Of a DNA stretch of 64,000 bases, positions 1 to 10,429 are shown piece after piece. Source of the stretch: Rhizopus arrhizus (lineage: Eukaryota; Mucoromycota; Mucoromycetes; Mucorales; Rhizopodaceae). The DNA is taken from positions 1,736,001 to 1,800,000 of the forward strand of contig JAKZZE010000011.1 in the NCBI GenBank assembly GCA_024220505.1, read 5' to 3'. Under the pieces are notes generated by a model. The model saw only the letters and a program-made list of their open reading frames with translations. It was not told where the DNA came from and did no database searches. Each line of letters begins with the position of its first letter. Positions within the stretch are counted from its first letter, which is position 1. Both the position numbers and the translations under genes were made by a program.

Positions 1-52
1 GGAATTTGAAAAAAATGAAAAATGACTATAAAATCAATCTGACAGCAAATCT

Positions 53-1075
53 TTAACGCTTTGTATATCCACCTTTAGCCTTGATAACCTCTTCAATTCT
101 TTTTGGCATACTCTCGTAATACTTCTTCATGTCCTCTTTAGTGAATTTGTTCCACTCTGCATCAAATCTATCCCACAATTCATCCATATTTTTGGGCTTG
201 GTGTCATATGCATCTAATTTCAACTTAACATGATGCCAGAGGTGTTCAATTGGGTTTAGGTCGGGACTATTTGCTGGCCAGTCTTGAATATAGTTAATTC
301 CGTTATCTGCAAGCCATTTTTTAGTGAGTTTCGATGTGTGTTTTGTATCTCCGTCCTGTTGAAAGATGACTTCCTCATTGCTGAGACTGAAGTACTCGAG
401 TGTATCCTTATAGGAAGTATCCAAGATATGGGTGTACAGCTCTGATTTCATAGGATACTCAATAATACGGCATGCGTAACCTACTCCTGATGATGTCATA
501 CATCCTCAAACCATCATTGAGCCTCCGCCACCTTTTAATTGAGTCTGATAATTATGTGGTCGAAGTGGGTCATCCTTATGTTTCCATGTAATTTGAGCTC
601 CATCTGATCCCCATCTGTTGATTTTGGTTTCGTCGGAGAATATGACCTTGTTCCAGTCCTCTACAGTCCAGTCACGGTGTTTTTTGGCCCATTCCAATCG
701 CTTTTTGTGGTTAGTTCTCTTGATTAAAGGCTTCTTTTTCTTATACAGAGTTTTAAGGCCGAGGGATCTCATTAGTTGTGTCGTAGATGAGTACTGCAAT
801 TTGTAACCAAGAGACCACAGATATCTTTGAACATCCTTTGCTGATAATAAGAAGCCTTTTCGGACTTTAAAAGCTATGACTTGCTTTGTAAAATCGGGAA
901 CGGTGCTGACTCTACCACCACGGGGTTTGACGCGATCAGGATCAACTTGCTTTTTCATGAGAATAACTAGGGCTCTAGACACTCCAGTGGCTGGTACAAT
1001 ATTTTTAGTACCCTTTCCGGCCTTAATTAATGAAATGACGTTATTGCGTGTGTCGTTGCTGAGTTTATAAGGCAT
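53..1075 (-). pseudogene. Tc1-like transposase, one premature stop
   Basis: DDE transposase of the Tc1/mariner superfamily, which would cut and paste its element at TA sites in the nucleus. Reading from the ATG at 1075, an N-terminal helix-turn-helix region with a GGRV (GRPR-like) linker is followed by the first catalytic Asp in IFSDETKINRWGSDG. The second Asp is in QQDGDTKH and the Glu in SPDLNPIEHLW. One in-frame TGA at 506-508 splits the gene where relatives have the Trp of GGGSxMVWGC, so TGG became TGA. Without it the frame would be 340 residues, normal for this group. No other lesion is seen. The left terminus lies outside the window and I could not place the right terminus. Confidence 0.9.
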
Positions 1076-1541
1076 TACAAAGAAGTAGTTGTCAAGTGTA
1101 GAAGTAGAGATGTGATGGGGGGAAATGAAGAGAAAAGTGTCGCTTTTTTATACATTTTTAGCTTCTCTACGTCATGATGATACGTTATGTACGTTATCAT
1201 TGCATCATGTACGCCAAAATAGGGTTTAAAGTACATTTAATCATACTTACATCATTTTCCATTTAACCCAAAATCAATTTTTCTTGATTTAGATCTTTGT
1301 GTAACAAGCTAGAATTACATCATTCTTTCTTCTTATACTATGACGTATGGGCTATCTAATGGTTTTTATTTCGTAGTTATGACGTAATTATAGCACTGTG
1401 CAGGCCATTTTATGGTTTTGTTAGGCAGTTGACAGTAGGACTGTATAAGTTCAGGAGTCGAAGCATGGGTTTCCTGAAAGCACAAAATGACATATTTTGA
1501 AGGCGTAAGTAACGGATATAATCTTTTTGAATTTGTGGTGC
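1076..1541. other. Non-coding flank between Tc1-like pseudogene and gypsy 1
   Basis: No supported gene. It should contain the 5' untranslated region and right terminus of the Tc1-like element plus unknown sequence, but I found no clear inverted pair for that terminus. Confidence 0.4.
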
Positions 1542-1546
1542 ATGTG

Positions 1547-2198
1547 TGTTAAGGATACATAAGATTATAGTCACTTTATTTTAGTAAAAGGAATCGGATA
1601 TGATCCTAAATAGTATGCTGACATAACTTGGAATCATTTATAACATTATTCCCAACACAGATCAATAGAATACTTTGATTAGATTTTTATATTAAGCTTT
1701 ATTCATATTAACTTCACATAGTCAAATAAGATGACATGGTTGTAATGTAGTTTATTAATAATATGAGCATGTTGAATAAGGAATGACGATTACTTACCGG
1801 ATCATCATTAGTCATGAAAACATTTATCCTGACTGAGATATTATTGTTAACAATGATATCCAATCACGGAACTAAGGATCTTTATATCCATTCGTACCGT
1901 CTCCTTAAATAGTTATATCTGAAACCATCCCAATAGCATAATTGACAATACAAGCTAGGAACAGGCTAAACTAATAATTAGAAATAGTAATCATCTATTC
2001 TGTCAAATTGATTATAAATCTGTCCTAATTCTTTATCCGTATCATGTCTATAAATACTCTCACTTTTTACATGTAGAATTTATTTTTTTAATCTAATCAT
2101 AGTTATCTTAACTTAATAAAGAGATACCAAGTTCTAACAGTATTTCTTTATCTTTGATTGCTATATTATATTTACCTAAAACTCCCCTATTCTAAACA
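1547..2198 (+). repeat. 5' LTR of gypsy 1
   Basis: Starts TG, ends CA, and matches 7334-7985 over its whole 652-bp length. A TATAAAT box lies at 2049-2055. Confidence 0.97.
2049..2055 (+). promoter_or_regulatory. TATA box in the gypsy 1 LTR
   Basis: TATAAAT about 150 bp before the end of the LTR. It is the only strong TATA match in a sensible place, so transcription probably starts downstream of it in the LTR. Confidence 0.55.
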
Positions 2199-2211
2199 TT
2201 TTTTACTGTTA
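2199..2211 (+). promoter_or_regulatory. Putative primer-binding region, no tRNA-type TGG
   Basis: The sequence right after the LTR is a T-run followed by ACTGTTA, not the TGG expected for a tRNA 3' CCA end. TACTGTTA (2204-2211) is complementary to TAACAGTA at 2135-2142 within the LTR transcript, as a Tf1-type self-priming mechanism would need. Confidence 0.35.
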
Positions 2212-2221
2212 ATTACTTGCA

Positions 2222-5200
2222 ATGAATTCTACTACTGGTGAAAACTCTTTCAGCAATGGTGCTGCTCCTAATGGTGATAACATGTCCATCGTTACTGGGT
2301 CAATCGATTTGTCGTCCTTTGCTGGTTCCTCTCCTCTAACTAATGATGGAACGTCTATGGTCTTGGATTCCCTTTTGCAACCTTCGTCCTCCACTGGTGA
2401 GAGGGAAGAGTTACTGCTGCGCCAAAATCTCTTGCAATTGCGCAGTGAATTTAATGGCTTTTTGGAAGCGTTTACGACGGCTAGGCTTGCTGGTGATGAG
2501 GCAGCTGCCGATCAAGCGCTTCAGCAGATGGATCGTACCAAGCGCAGGTTGACTGCCTTGCAAGAGTACAGTTCCATCCTTGGGAAGACCGCTTCGCCTA
2601 ATGGAAACATTAGTAGCAGAAATGCAGGTCTCACATTGTCTCACAGAGATCTCCCAAAATTCCAATTGGCATCAAGTGTTGTGCGTCCGTTTCCCAATGA
2701 AGAGGTATTCGAGTCTGTTGAGCACTTCCTGGCCAGATTTGAGAATATTATTAAAGGTTCCGCTTACCGTGATGTTGAGCAAGTTTGGAAACAATTTTTA
2801 CCTTTGTGCCTACCTTATAGTGATAATGCATGGGTTGAGACTGATTTGCGTAAATGCAATTCATGGGCTGAAGCAAGAGCTGCATTCAAAGAGCACCATG
2901 GTTCAAGTCTGGCCACTCGACATTACACAGATTTGGTCTTTACCATGCAAATGAGTAGCAAAGAGTCTATTGGTGATTATTCCAAAAAGTTTCTTCAAGC
3001 TGTGTACAATGCTGGGCTTCCTAGTGATGATCCACGCATTGCTGACCGTTTCCTGGCTTCTTTGACCTTATCGGTGCAAACATTGATAAGAGTAACTGTC
3101 GCTAGAGTCGGCAAGAATAAAGCTGATACAAATGAAAAATGGACTGTGGAATATATCACACAAGTTGGTCGCGACATTTTGGGCGATGATAATAAACTGT
3201 ATGCAGAAGCTACTGCTTTGATTCCTGGAGCCAACAAGAGTGACACAGGGAAGTCTAGATACAGTGAGAATGGTTCTCGAGGTGATGGGTCTTTGTCTGG
3301 ACACAGAAGACATCAATTCAAAAGAAGAAGCCAGAATATGACCAAGGTCAATAAGCATTACTTTTGCACCCACCATGGTAAAAATAATACACATGATACA
3401 ATCGATTGTTTTACAACAAAAAGGGTTGAAAAAGCTAGTACGAACAAAAAGTGCTTTAAATGTGGGCAACCCTGGTCTAGAGATCATAAATGCAAAAATA
3501 ATGATAAAAAAGTATTCGCTGTCACAAGTCGTAAAGATGATAATGGTCCTGACGATGATGTGGTGAAAGACAAAGCGGTCTTGTTGGACCAAGCTACCTC
3601 TGAAGTAAATACTATGATGGAAGGATTAAGCTATGACTGTAAGTACCAAACTAAAGAGAGAACACTTGATAAAAAAGAAATTAAAGCCAATGCATTTAAT
3701 TTACTTACTCCAATTATTATAGAGAACGAAAAGCTCATGGGTCTTGTTGACACTGGAAGCGATACAAGCTTTATTGATATAAACGCTTTCACTAAAAAAT
3801 TGAAATTAAATAAAATAAACAAAATTAGTGGTTCCTATAATTTCTTATCTCATAATAATGATGTTTCTCGTATTGGTATCACTGATCCTTTGAAATTTAA
3901 ATATTCAAATGGAATTATGTTTGAACATTCTTTAGAAATTATGAAATTCAATTCAGGATTCGATTTTGATGTTCTACTTGGAACCGATATCTTACCAAAA
4001 ATGAATATTGGTTTAACAGGTGTAGCGTTCAGATTTAGTAGTGAACATTCACACTCTGATACAGCCGCTGATGAAATTCAACTTTTAGAAAATATAAATG
4101 TTGACCAAGTGAATGAATTTGAACCTGATAATTCGCCTGCCGGAACAGCCGAGCAAAGAGCAAATTTCTTTGATATGATCAAAGATGTTTTAAAAAAGAA
4201 CCAGAGTATTCCAGTGACATCGTCATGTCCCATGCCTGAGTCAGTTATTCATTTACCAACAAAAGAAGGTGCCACGGCTTATAGACGGCAATATCCAATT
4301 CCGCACGCTCTAAGACCTGTTTTAGATAAGCAAATTGAAGAATGGTTAAAAACGGGAACTATAATAAAGTCCAAAGTTAATACATCTTTCAATAGTCCAC
4401 TCCTTTTAGTTCCAAAGAGAAACAAAGCAGGCGAGATAGTGAATCATCGCGTATGCTTGGATGTGAGATTACTTAATAATATACTACCTCCTACTTTCAA
4501 TTATCCTGTCCCTTTGATCAGAGATATTTTTGATAATTTGAGTGGTAAAAAAGTATTTTCTACTATAGACCTATCTAATGCATATCACAGATTTAAAGTT
4601 GCACCTGAAGATGTTCATAAATTAACGTTCACACATGATAATGCTCAATACTCATTCATAAAAGGATGTTTTGGAGTAAAGATGTTGACATCACAATTTC
4701 AAAAATGCCTTGCTATTCTCTTTGATGGGATGTCTTGTGTTCAGAATTTTGTAGATGATTGTATTGTAGCCAGCGATAGCTTTGAGCAACATGCAGAAGA
4801 TGTGAAATTAGTATTAGAGAAATTGACATCTGTGAATTTGATTGTAAATCCAGATAAATGTGTATGGTTTCAACATTCAGTCAGACTCTTGGGTTTTGTA
4901 GTAAATACTACTGGCACTAAGGTAGATCGCAATAAGTTGACCAATGTTCAAAACTGGCCAATCCCAAATCAGAGTCATAAACATGTACAACAGTTTATGG
5001 GCTTGATTAATTACTTTAGGGATTATGTTCCAATGATTTCACGAGTTGCTGAACCAATCACAAGATTGAGTAATGCTGTGAATATTAGAGAGCTATGGAC
5101 TGATGAACAAACGAACAGTTTCAATGCATTAAAAGACATACTACAATCAAACCTTGTACTTCATTATCCAGACTTAAGTAAGAAGTTTTTTGTGGCAACT

Positions 5201-7174
5201 GATGCATCCCTATATGGCGTCGCAGCTGTCCTATATCAAAAGGATGAATTACAGCGTGACAAATATATAAGCTTCGTATCCTCCTCTTTGACACCATCTC
5301 AAAGGCGATGGAGTACCACTAAAAGGGAATTATATGCAATCATTTTAGCACTCAAAAAATATAGAAAATTCTTATGGGGAAGACACTTTACTATTTATAG
5401 TGACCATAAAGCGTTAGTCTACTTGCACACACAGAAAATAGCTAATCCTATGATGATTGGTTGGATGGAAACACTTCTCGATTTTGATTTTGATGTTGTC
5501 CATATCCCTGGTGTTTTAAATAAGCTCCCTGATCAATTAAGTCGTTTGTATCCTCCTTTAGAAGATGATAACAAACTGGTGGAGGATGGTATTTATAAGA
5601 AAAACAAAAATAATCTTAAAATTAAAAAAGTTGTTGTAAAAAGAAAGAAGTATTGCAGAGACAAATCAATTAATGTACTCGCTACTCGATTAATAGAAAA
5701 TAAAAATGAACTGACTGATTATCTAACTCCTCCTGAAGAAGAGAGAGATGCCATATTAAGAGAAACACACTCATATGGTCATTATGGTTACCAAGCTATC
5801 GTACGTGATATTCACAGTCGAGGTATGCATTGGACCAATATATATGATGAAGCAAAAAACATTGTTAGTTCATGCAGTGAATGTCAGAAGCACAACATAA
5901 ATAAGAGAGGCTATCATCCATTGACCAATGTTGTAGCTCATAGGCCATTTGATCATATTGCTATAGATCTTGCTGGACCACTTCCTGCTACTGGAGATGA
6001 TTATATATATTTATTGGTTCTAACTGATATATGTACCAAGTACATTGTGATTAGACCGTTAAAAAATAAACAATCCGATACAGTCGCAAAAGAACTGATA
6101 AGTATCTTTGGAGACTATGGATTTCCACGTATCATCCAGAGCGATAATGGAACAGAATTCAGAAATTCACTGATGAGTCATATTTCAAAGAACCTTGGTA
6201 TAGATCGTAGATATTCTACTGCGTATCATCCACAAGGTAATGGTAGTGCTGAAGCTAGTGTTAAAATTGCGATGAACACATTGAGAAAGATGATTAAATC
6301 CAACGGTAGAGATTGGAATCATTATCTTCCAATTGTGCAGCTCTGTATAAATAGATATATAAAAAATAAAACACTTAGCTCTCCTTTTTCATTAATGTAT
6401 GCTCGCAGAGTTAATATGCCTGACGACTACGCAAATAAAAAGTATCCAATCCCCAATGATTTGATGACAGTTAAAGAATTAGAAGAACGTATCAAACATA
6501 TGGAGGAAATCGTATTCCCAGCTATATTAGAAAGAACTCAAAAGATTAATGAGGAATACAGTAAGAGATACAATAATAAAAACATTATGGTTGACATCCC
6601 TGTTGGATCGCATGTTATGGTGAGACTAGAAAATAGGACGAGTAAACTTGCTCCATTATATAAAGGTCCCTATACAGTGGTTCGAAAGAACAGAGGAGGT
6701 TCATATGAACTGAAAGATGAGCAGAATGAGTTATTACATCGTAACTACACGCCATCTGAATTAAAAGTTGTCAACATGGATGAGTCAAATATCGAAAATG
6801 AATATTACGAAGTTGAAGACATTCGTGACCATCGTGGACCAATCGGTCATCGAGAGTTTTTAGTTAAATGGGTCGGTTACGGTGAACGTGCAAACACATG
6901 GCAAAAGGCTAGTGATTTTACAGACCCAACTATCATAGAGAAATATTGGGATAAACAAGACGAACTGAAAAAGTTGGAACATGAGAGAGCTGAACAAATT
7001 GTGAAAAAAGCATCATCCAATTCCAAATATAATAAGTCCAATAGAAATTCCACACCTAAAGTGAGTGATGAGAAAAAAGTACACTCTGTTGAGACAAAGA
7101 AAAGAACTCTTCCTACAAAACTTAGCAGAGAAGAAAGATTATTAAAGAGAAGGCTTAACAAGGAGAAAAAATAA
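2222..7174 (+). CDS. Ty3/gypsy Gag-Pol polyprotein with chromodomain
   Basis: Single 1650-residue polyprotein giving the structural Gag and the enzymes that copy and integrate the element. Order: Gag capsid-like region (about 140-330); a zinc knuckle CFKCGQPWSRDHKC (about 412); aspartic protease LVDTGSDTSF (about 508); reverse transcriptase with FSTIDLSNAYHRF and the active-site FVDD (about 843); RNase H with FVATDAS and STTKRELYAI; integrase with an HHCC finger ending CSECQKHN and D,D,E in IAIDLAG, QSDNGTEF and GNGSAEA; then a chromodomain (about 1525-1580) with REFLVKWVGY, and a basic tail. The ATG lies 24 bp after the LTR. Gag and Pol share one frame, so no frameshift is needed. The chromodomain suggests targeting to methylated-histone chromatin (family knowledge). 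No lesion seen. Confidence 0.97.
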   Translation: MNSTTGENSFSNGAAPNGDNMSIVTGSIDLSSFAGSSPLTNDGTSMVLDSLLQPSSSTGEREELLLRQNLLQLRSEFNGFLEAFTTARLAGDEAAADQALQQMDRTKRRLTALQEYSSILGKTASPNGNISSRNAGLTLSHRDLPKFQLASSVVRPFPNEEVFESVEHFLARFENIIKGSAYRDVEQVWKQFLPLCLPYSDNAWVETDLRKCNSWAEARAAFKEHHGSSLATRHYTDLVFTMQMSSKESIGDYSKKFLQAVYNAGLPSDDPRIADRFLASLTLSVQTLIRVTVARVGKNKADTNEKWTVEYITQVGRDILGDDNKLYAEATALIPGANKSDTGKSRYSENGSRGDGSLSGHRRHQFKRRSQNMTKVNKHYFCTHHGKNNTHDTIDCFTTKRVEKASTNKKCFKCGQPWSRDHKCKNNDKKVFAVTSRKDDNGPDDDVVKDKAVLLDQATSEVNTMMEGLSYDCKYQTKERTLDKKEIKANAFNLLTPIIIENEKLMGLVDTGSDTSFIDINAFTKKLKLNKINKISGSYNFLSHNNDVSRIGITDPLKFKYSNGIMFEHSLEIMKFNSGFDFDVLLGTDILPKMNIGLTGVAFRFSSEHSHSDTAADEIQLLENINVDQVNEFEPDNSPAGTAEQRANFFDMIKDVLKKNQSIPVTSSCPMPESVIHLPTKEGATAYRRQYPIPHALRPVLDKQIEEWLKTGTIIKSKVNTSFNSPLLLVPKRNKAGEIVNHRVCLDVRLLNNILPPTFNYPVPLIRDIFDNLSGKKVFSTIDLSNAYHRFKVAPEDVHKLTFTHDNAQYSFIKGCFGVKMLTSQFQKCLAILFDGMSCVQNFVDDCIVASDSFEQHAEDVKLVLEKLTSVNLIVNPDKCVWFQHSVRLLGFVVNTTGTKVDRNKLTNVQNWPIPNQSHKHVQQFMGLINYFRDYVPMISRVAEPITRLSNAVNIRELWTDEQTNSFNALKDILQSNLVLHYPDLSKKFFVATDASLYGVAAVLYQKDELQRDKYISFVSSSLTPSQRRWSTTKRELYAIILALKKYRKFLWGRHFTIYSDHKALVYLHTQKIANPMMIGWMETLLDFDFDVVHIPGVLNKLPDQLSRLYPPLEDDNKLVEDGIYKKNKNNLKIKKVVVKRKKYCRDKSINVLATRLIENKNELTDYLTPPEEERDAILRETHSYGHYGYQAIVRDIHSRGMHWTNIYDEAKNIVSSCSECQKHNINKRGYHPLTNVVAHRPFDHIAIDLAGPLPATGDDYIYLLVLTDICTKYIVIRPLKNKQSDTVAKELISIFGDYGFPRIIQSDNGTEFRNSLMSHISKNLGIDRRYSTAYHPQGNGSAEASVKIAMNTLRKMIKSNGRDWNHYLPIVQLCINRYIKNKTLSSPFSLMYARRVNMPDDYANKKYPIPNDLMTVKELEERIKHMEEIVFPAILERTQKINEEYSKRYNNKNIMVDIPVGSHVMVRLENRTSKLAPLYKGPYTVVRKNRGGSYELKDEQNELLHRNYTPSELKVVNMDESNIENEYYEVEDIRDHRGPIGHREFLVKWVGYGERANTWQKASDFTDPTIIEKYWDKQDELKKLEHERAEQIVKKASSNSKYNKSNRNSTPKVSDEKKVHSVETKKRTLPTKLSREERLLKRRLNKEKK

Positions 7175-7320
7175 TAAAAAAGAAAAAAGAAAAACGGACA
7201 AAGATAGTCACGGTAAATTACCCCGCAATTTAGCATGAAAATGATCTACCAAATTGATTAGACATTTCATAACGCATACCTATTCACTTTTATGCCGAAT
7301 CAACAAGGTGTTGTTGAATC

Positions 7321-7333
7321 TGGTGGAGGATAA
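7321..7333 (+). promoter_or_regulatory. Polypurine tract of gypsy 1
   Basis: TGGTGGAGGATAA directly before the 3' LTR, the expected site for plus-strand priming. Confidence 0.7.
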
Positions 7334-7985
7334 TGTTAAGGATACATAAGATTATAGTCACTTTATTTTAGTAAAAGGAATCGGATATGATCCTAAATAG
7401 TATGCTGACATAACTTGGAATCATTTATAACATTATTCCCAACACAGATCAATAGAATACTTTGATTAGATTTTTATATTAAGCTTTATTCATATTAACT
7501 TCACATAGTCAAATAAGATGACATGGTTGTAATGTAGTTTATTAATAATATGAGCATGTTGAATAAGGAATGACGATTACTTACCGGATCATCATTAGTC
7601 ATGAAAACATTTATCCTGACTGAGATATTATTGTTAACAATGATATCCAATCACGGAACTAAGGATCTTTATATCCATTCGTACCGTCTCCTTAAATAGT
7701 TATATCTGAAACCATCCCAATAGCATAATTGACAATACAAGCTAGGAACAGGCTAAACTAATAATTAGAAATAGTAATCATCTATTCTGTCAAATTGATT
7801 ATAAATCTGTCCTAATTCTTTATCCGTATCATGTCTATAAATACTCTCACTTTTTACATGTAGAATTTATTTTTTTAATCTAATCATAGTTATCTTAACT
7901 TAATAAAGAGATACCAAGTTCTAACAGTATTTCTTTATCTTTGATTGCTATATTATATTTACCTAAAACTCCCCTATTCTAAACA
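7334..7985 (+). repeat. 3' LTR of gypsy 1
   Basis: 652 bp, matching the 5' LTR, followed by the target duplication ATGTG. Confidence 0.97.
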
Positions 7986-8052
7986 ATGTGTTTTGATTAG
8001 GCTATTAGTATTTAGCGAGTCATATTGACATAGGATGTTATTCTTCATATTA

Positions 8053-8316
8053 TTATTGTGGGGATTTAATCGAAGAGCGCATTCGCCCTTCTGGGGATGA
8101 TCCCCGTTGTTCACTATTAAGGTCGTCCGTTGTCCATTCAATTGTTGTTAATACTTTGTTTGTTGTATAACTTGATGTGTCAGTCAATTCATTGGGTTCT
8201 AATCTGTTATTAATATTGTGTGTTTGTAAAGCTGGCTTTCCAAGGTCTTGTTTGAGTTGACTGAGTTCTTCATTGTCAATCCTATCATCACTTGTTCCTT
8301 CTGAGGTGATGGACAT
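8053..8316 (-). pseudogene. Possible C-terminal tail of another retroelement polyprotein
   Basis: Open frame of 87 codons, hydrophilic and without a domain I recognise, ending GRMRSSIKSPQ. It is cut at its upstream side by the TA at which Tc1 element F6 begins (8316-8317). The Arg/Ser-rich end resembles tails of gypsy polyproteins, and the neighbourhood is all retroelement, but this is a guess. It may be a chance frame. Confidence 0.25.
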
Positions 8317-8317
8317 A

Positions 8318-8525
8318 CAGTGGGTGGACTAATTGTCCCAGTGTTTCAACATTTTTTACTTTTGACACTGTAACTCGACCAATTCTTAGGCTATGTGACT
8401 AGTTTTATGCTCATTAGAAAGGTCGCACTTTGTGCTACATAATATCAAAGAGCCATAGTTCGGAGATTACATAGTCTGAGTTAATCAGCAATAGAAAAAA
8501 ACACCGCACTGGGACAATTTTTCCG
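8318..8525. repeat. Long terminal repeat unit of F6 with inverted motif pair
   Basis: Outer motif at 8328-8343 and its inverted copy at 8508-8520, with CATTAGAAAG at about 8412-8421 between. The same ~209-bp unit occurs alone at 34434-34642. Confidence 0.8.
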
Positions 8526-8543
8526 CTTGAACATAAATTTTAT

Positions 8544-9575
8544 TTAATAACGGGTATGTCCCCCTTTAGCATTAATAAGTGCTTTACAACGATCCGGCAT
8601 GCTATCTATATATCTTCTACAGTCATCCACTGTAAAAGTATTCCATTCTTTTTCTATTTTTTCCCATAACTCATGTACTCCTTTAGTCTTAGTGTCATAT
8701 ACACTCAGCTTGAGTTTAAGGTGATGCCATACGTGTTCAATAGGGTTTAAATCGATACTTTGGGCTGGCTAGCTAAAGATATGATCACTCTTGAAGTTAT
8801 TATGCACAAACCATTGCTTAGCAAGCTTCGAAGTGTGCTTGGGATCCTTATCTTGTTGAAAATAGATGTCCTCAGGATTGTATCCATAGTACTTTAGGCT
8901 GTCCATAAGTGTAGTTTCCAAGATATTTACATAATCCACAGCTTTCATAGTTCCGTCATGTATCCAACAAGCATATCCAGGGCCATCATAAGTAATACAA
9001 CCCCATACCATGACACTTCCTTGGCCGCCTTTAACTGTAAGGTCTAAGTGATGAGGCTGCAATACATCGTCTGGTCGACTCCAGTAATACTTGCAACCGT
9101 CTGATCCGAAAACATTGACTTTAGTCTCATCACTAAACACCATACGCCTCCAGTCATCGGTTGTCCAGTCTTTGTGGGCCATAGCCCATGCTAAACGTCG
9201 TTCCTTGTGCTGTTTACTGAGCAGAGGCTTCTTCGCTTTGATTTTAGCTCTGAAGTTCATACTTTTAAGGAGCTTCAAGACTCCAGAATAACCAATAGTA
9301 TATCCCAAACCATTCAGATATTGATGTACTGCTTTGGCTGTCTTGAATTCACCCTTTATTACTTGTCTACGGATGTATGACTTGGTAGTTTCACCAATAG
9401 TTGCTCTTCTACCAGGGGTTGCCTTCATTCGGTTTGGAAAAAACTTGTTCGCATACCTACCTAAAGTTGACTTTTTCAATCCGGGAATGCGTTCCATAAC
9501 TTGTTCATATGTCATATTACTAGCCAAAAGCATTTGGATTTGTTTCTGAACAGATTTGCTGATAGTAGGAGTCAT
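8544..9575 (-). pseudogene. Tc1-like DD34E transposase, one Trp-to-stop change
   Basis: Frame of 344 codons, the same length as intact transposases at 28016 and 40404. An N-terminal helix-turn-helix (MTPTISKSVQKQIQ onward) is followed by the GRRAT linker, MVFSDETKVNVFGSDG with the first Asp, GGQGSVMVWGC, and QQDKDPKHTSK with the second Asp. The frame breaks at TAG 8769-8771, where related proteins have the Trp of SWPAQSPDLNPIE. It then reads on to LNPIEHVWHHLKL with the catalytic Glu (a Pro-Asp pair there has changed to Ile-Asp) and a normal C-terminus at 8544. A single G-to-A change explains the break. Confidence 0.9.
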
Positions 9576-9584
9576 TTGATGCGG

Positions 9585-9979
9585 TGTGATATTTAGGGTT
9601 TATATATAAAAAAGTACTAAGTCAATCAACAAATATAAAAATAAGTGAGACTCAAAGTAGATTGTCCTTTATTCAAGTTAAAAATATGAGGGTATTTATA
9701 CTTTTCTACCCACGGCTAAATAATAGTATTCACAGTACATGATTATTGATTATTAATCGATATTAGACGATGCGTTAATTATATGATTGGTATTGTTTAA
9801 CATCTTTTATCAAGAAGTAATTATTAATCCTGATTCAGGAACTCGTTAGAATATTCTGGAGTGGATCGGGATATGATTTTATTTGACGTGGCATAATACA
9901 ATGTCCGATATTCCTAATTTGGATGATCATTGTTCGTAGTAATTTACAGTATTACTTTATTATATGTGTAAATACCACA
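9585..9979 (-). repeat. LTR of gypsy family 2
   Basis: 395 bp, same length and ends (TGTGGTAT to AATATCACA on the minus strand) as the LTR at 34844-35238. Confidence 0.9.
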
Positions 9980-10011
9980 TCCCTCCCTGCCAGATTGGGA
10001 CAATCGTTTAT

Positions 10012-10209
10012 TTATGTACGATTTCTTTTGCTTCGTCTTAAGTCGTTAATATCTGTGGCTTTTCTTTTAGTTTTATTATGGGTCTTGTCTATGTCTTTAG
10101 ATAATTTATATTTATCATCCTGATTAACTTTGGTGTCTTTATCATAGAGTGATTTAAGTGATTCTGTAGCTTTATGTAAAATTCCCTTTTCATTATTGTG
10201 TTGGCTAAA
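10012..10209 (-). pseudogene. Gag-Pol C-terminal tail fragment, gypsy family 2
   Basis: Minus-strand frame reading NNEKGILHKATESLKS and ending in a basic tail RRSKRNRT. Its beginning lines up with the point where the family 2 polyprotein at 35281-41700 breaks off (ENY..EKG), just after the chromodomain. It is followed by the polypurine tract and LTR as expected for a retroelement 3' end. It has no independent function. Confidence 0.65.
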
Positions 10210-10429
10210 TGAAAGATTTACCGTCCACATTTTTGCAAGCCTGTAGCGGAGCTAAAATCAAGCATATAGGCATAAGCTATACATCATTCGAAAGCTCGGA
10301 CAATTTACTCTCAGATGGTTTAACATTTATGTCCCAAAAAGGCAACTAGCGGACATTATTGAAGCAAGAAAATAGACACTATATGGCCCTGAATTGTATG
10401 GTTATCTATGAAAGTTTTATTTGTTTATT
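10210..10429. other. Non-coding end of the Merlin region
   Basis: Begins with the 21-nt sequence shared with 41706-41726. It also holds TATACATCATTCGAAAG (10278-10294), the motif found in the middle of the Tc1 termini, so part of it may be a decayed Tc1 end. I could not find an inverted motif pair here. Confidence 0.35.

Larger units (their letters stand above)
1547..7985 (+). mobile_element. Complete Ty3/gypsy chromodomain retrotransposon (gypsy 1)
   Basis: Two 652-bp LTRs (1547-2198 and 7334-7985) look identical on reading and run TGTTAAGG to CTAAACA. They flank one uninterrupted 1650-codon gag-pol frame. A perfect 5-bp target duplication ATGTG sits at 1542-1546 and 7986-7990. A purine-rich tract precedes the 3' LTR. 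Intact frame, matching LTRs and intact duplication indicate a recent insertion that may still be active. Confidence 0.97.
8318..9584 (-). mobile_element. Tc1-like element F6, one end lost
   Basis: Starts CAGTGGGTGG after a TA at 8316-8317. The terminus 8318-8525 carries an outer motif AATTGTCCCAGTG and an inverted copy CACTGGGACAATT at 8508-8520. The transposase pseudogene fills the rest. The other terminus is missing because an LTR fragment of gypsy family 2 begins at 9585, ten bases upstream of the transposase ATG. Confidence 0.85.
9585..10209 (-). mobile_element. 3' end fragment of a gypsy family 2 element with LTR
   Basis: 9585-9979 is a 395-bp LTR matching, in reverse, the 5' LTR at 34844-35238. 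On the minus strand it follows a purine tract GGCAGGGAGGGA and the last ~65 codons of a Gag-Pol tail (stop at 10012). The rest of the element is absent. The upstream break at about 10209 is flanked by a 21-nt sequence also found at 41706-41726 in the other orientation. Confidence 0.85.

Noticed and set aside
10012..10230. Independent 72-residue gene
   Set aside because: It is the end of a gypsy family 2 polyprotein followed by its polypurine tract and LTR. The first codons come from the flanking 21-nt sequence.
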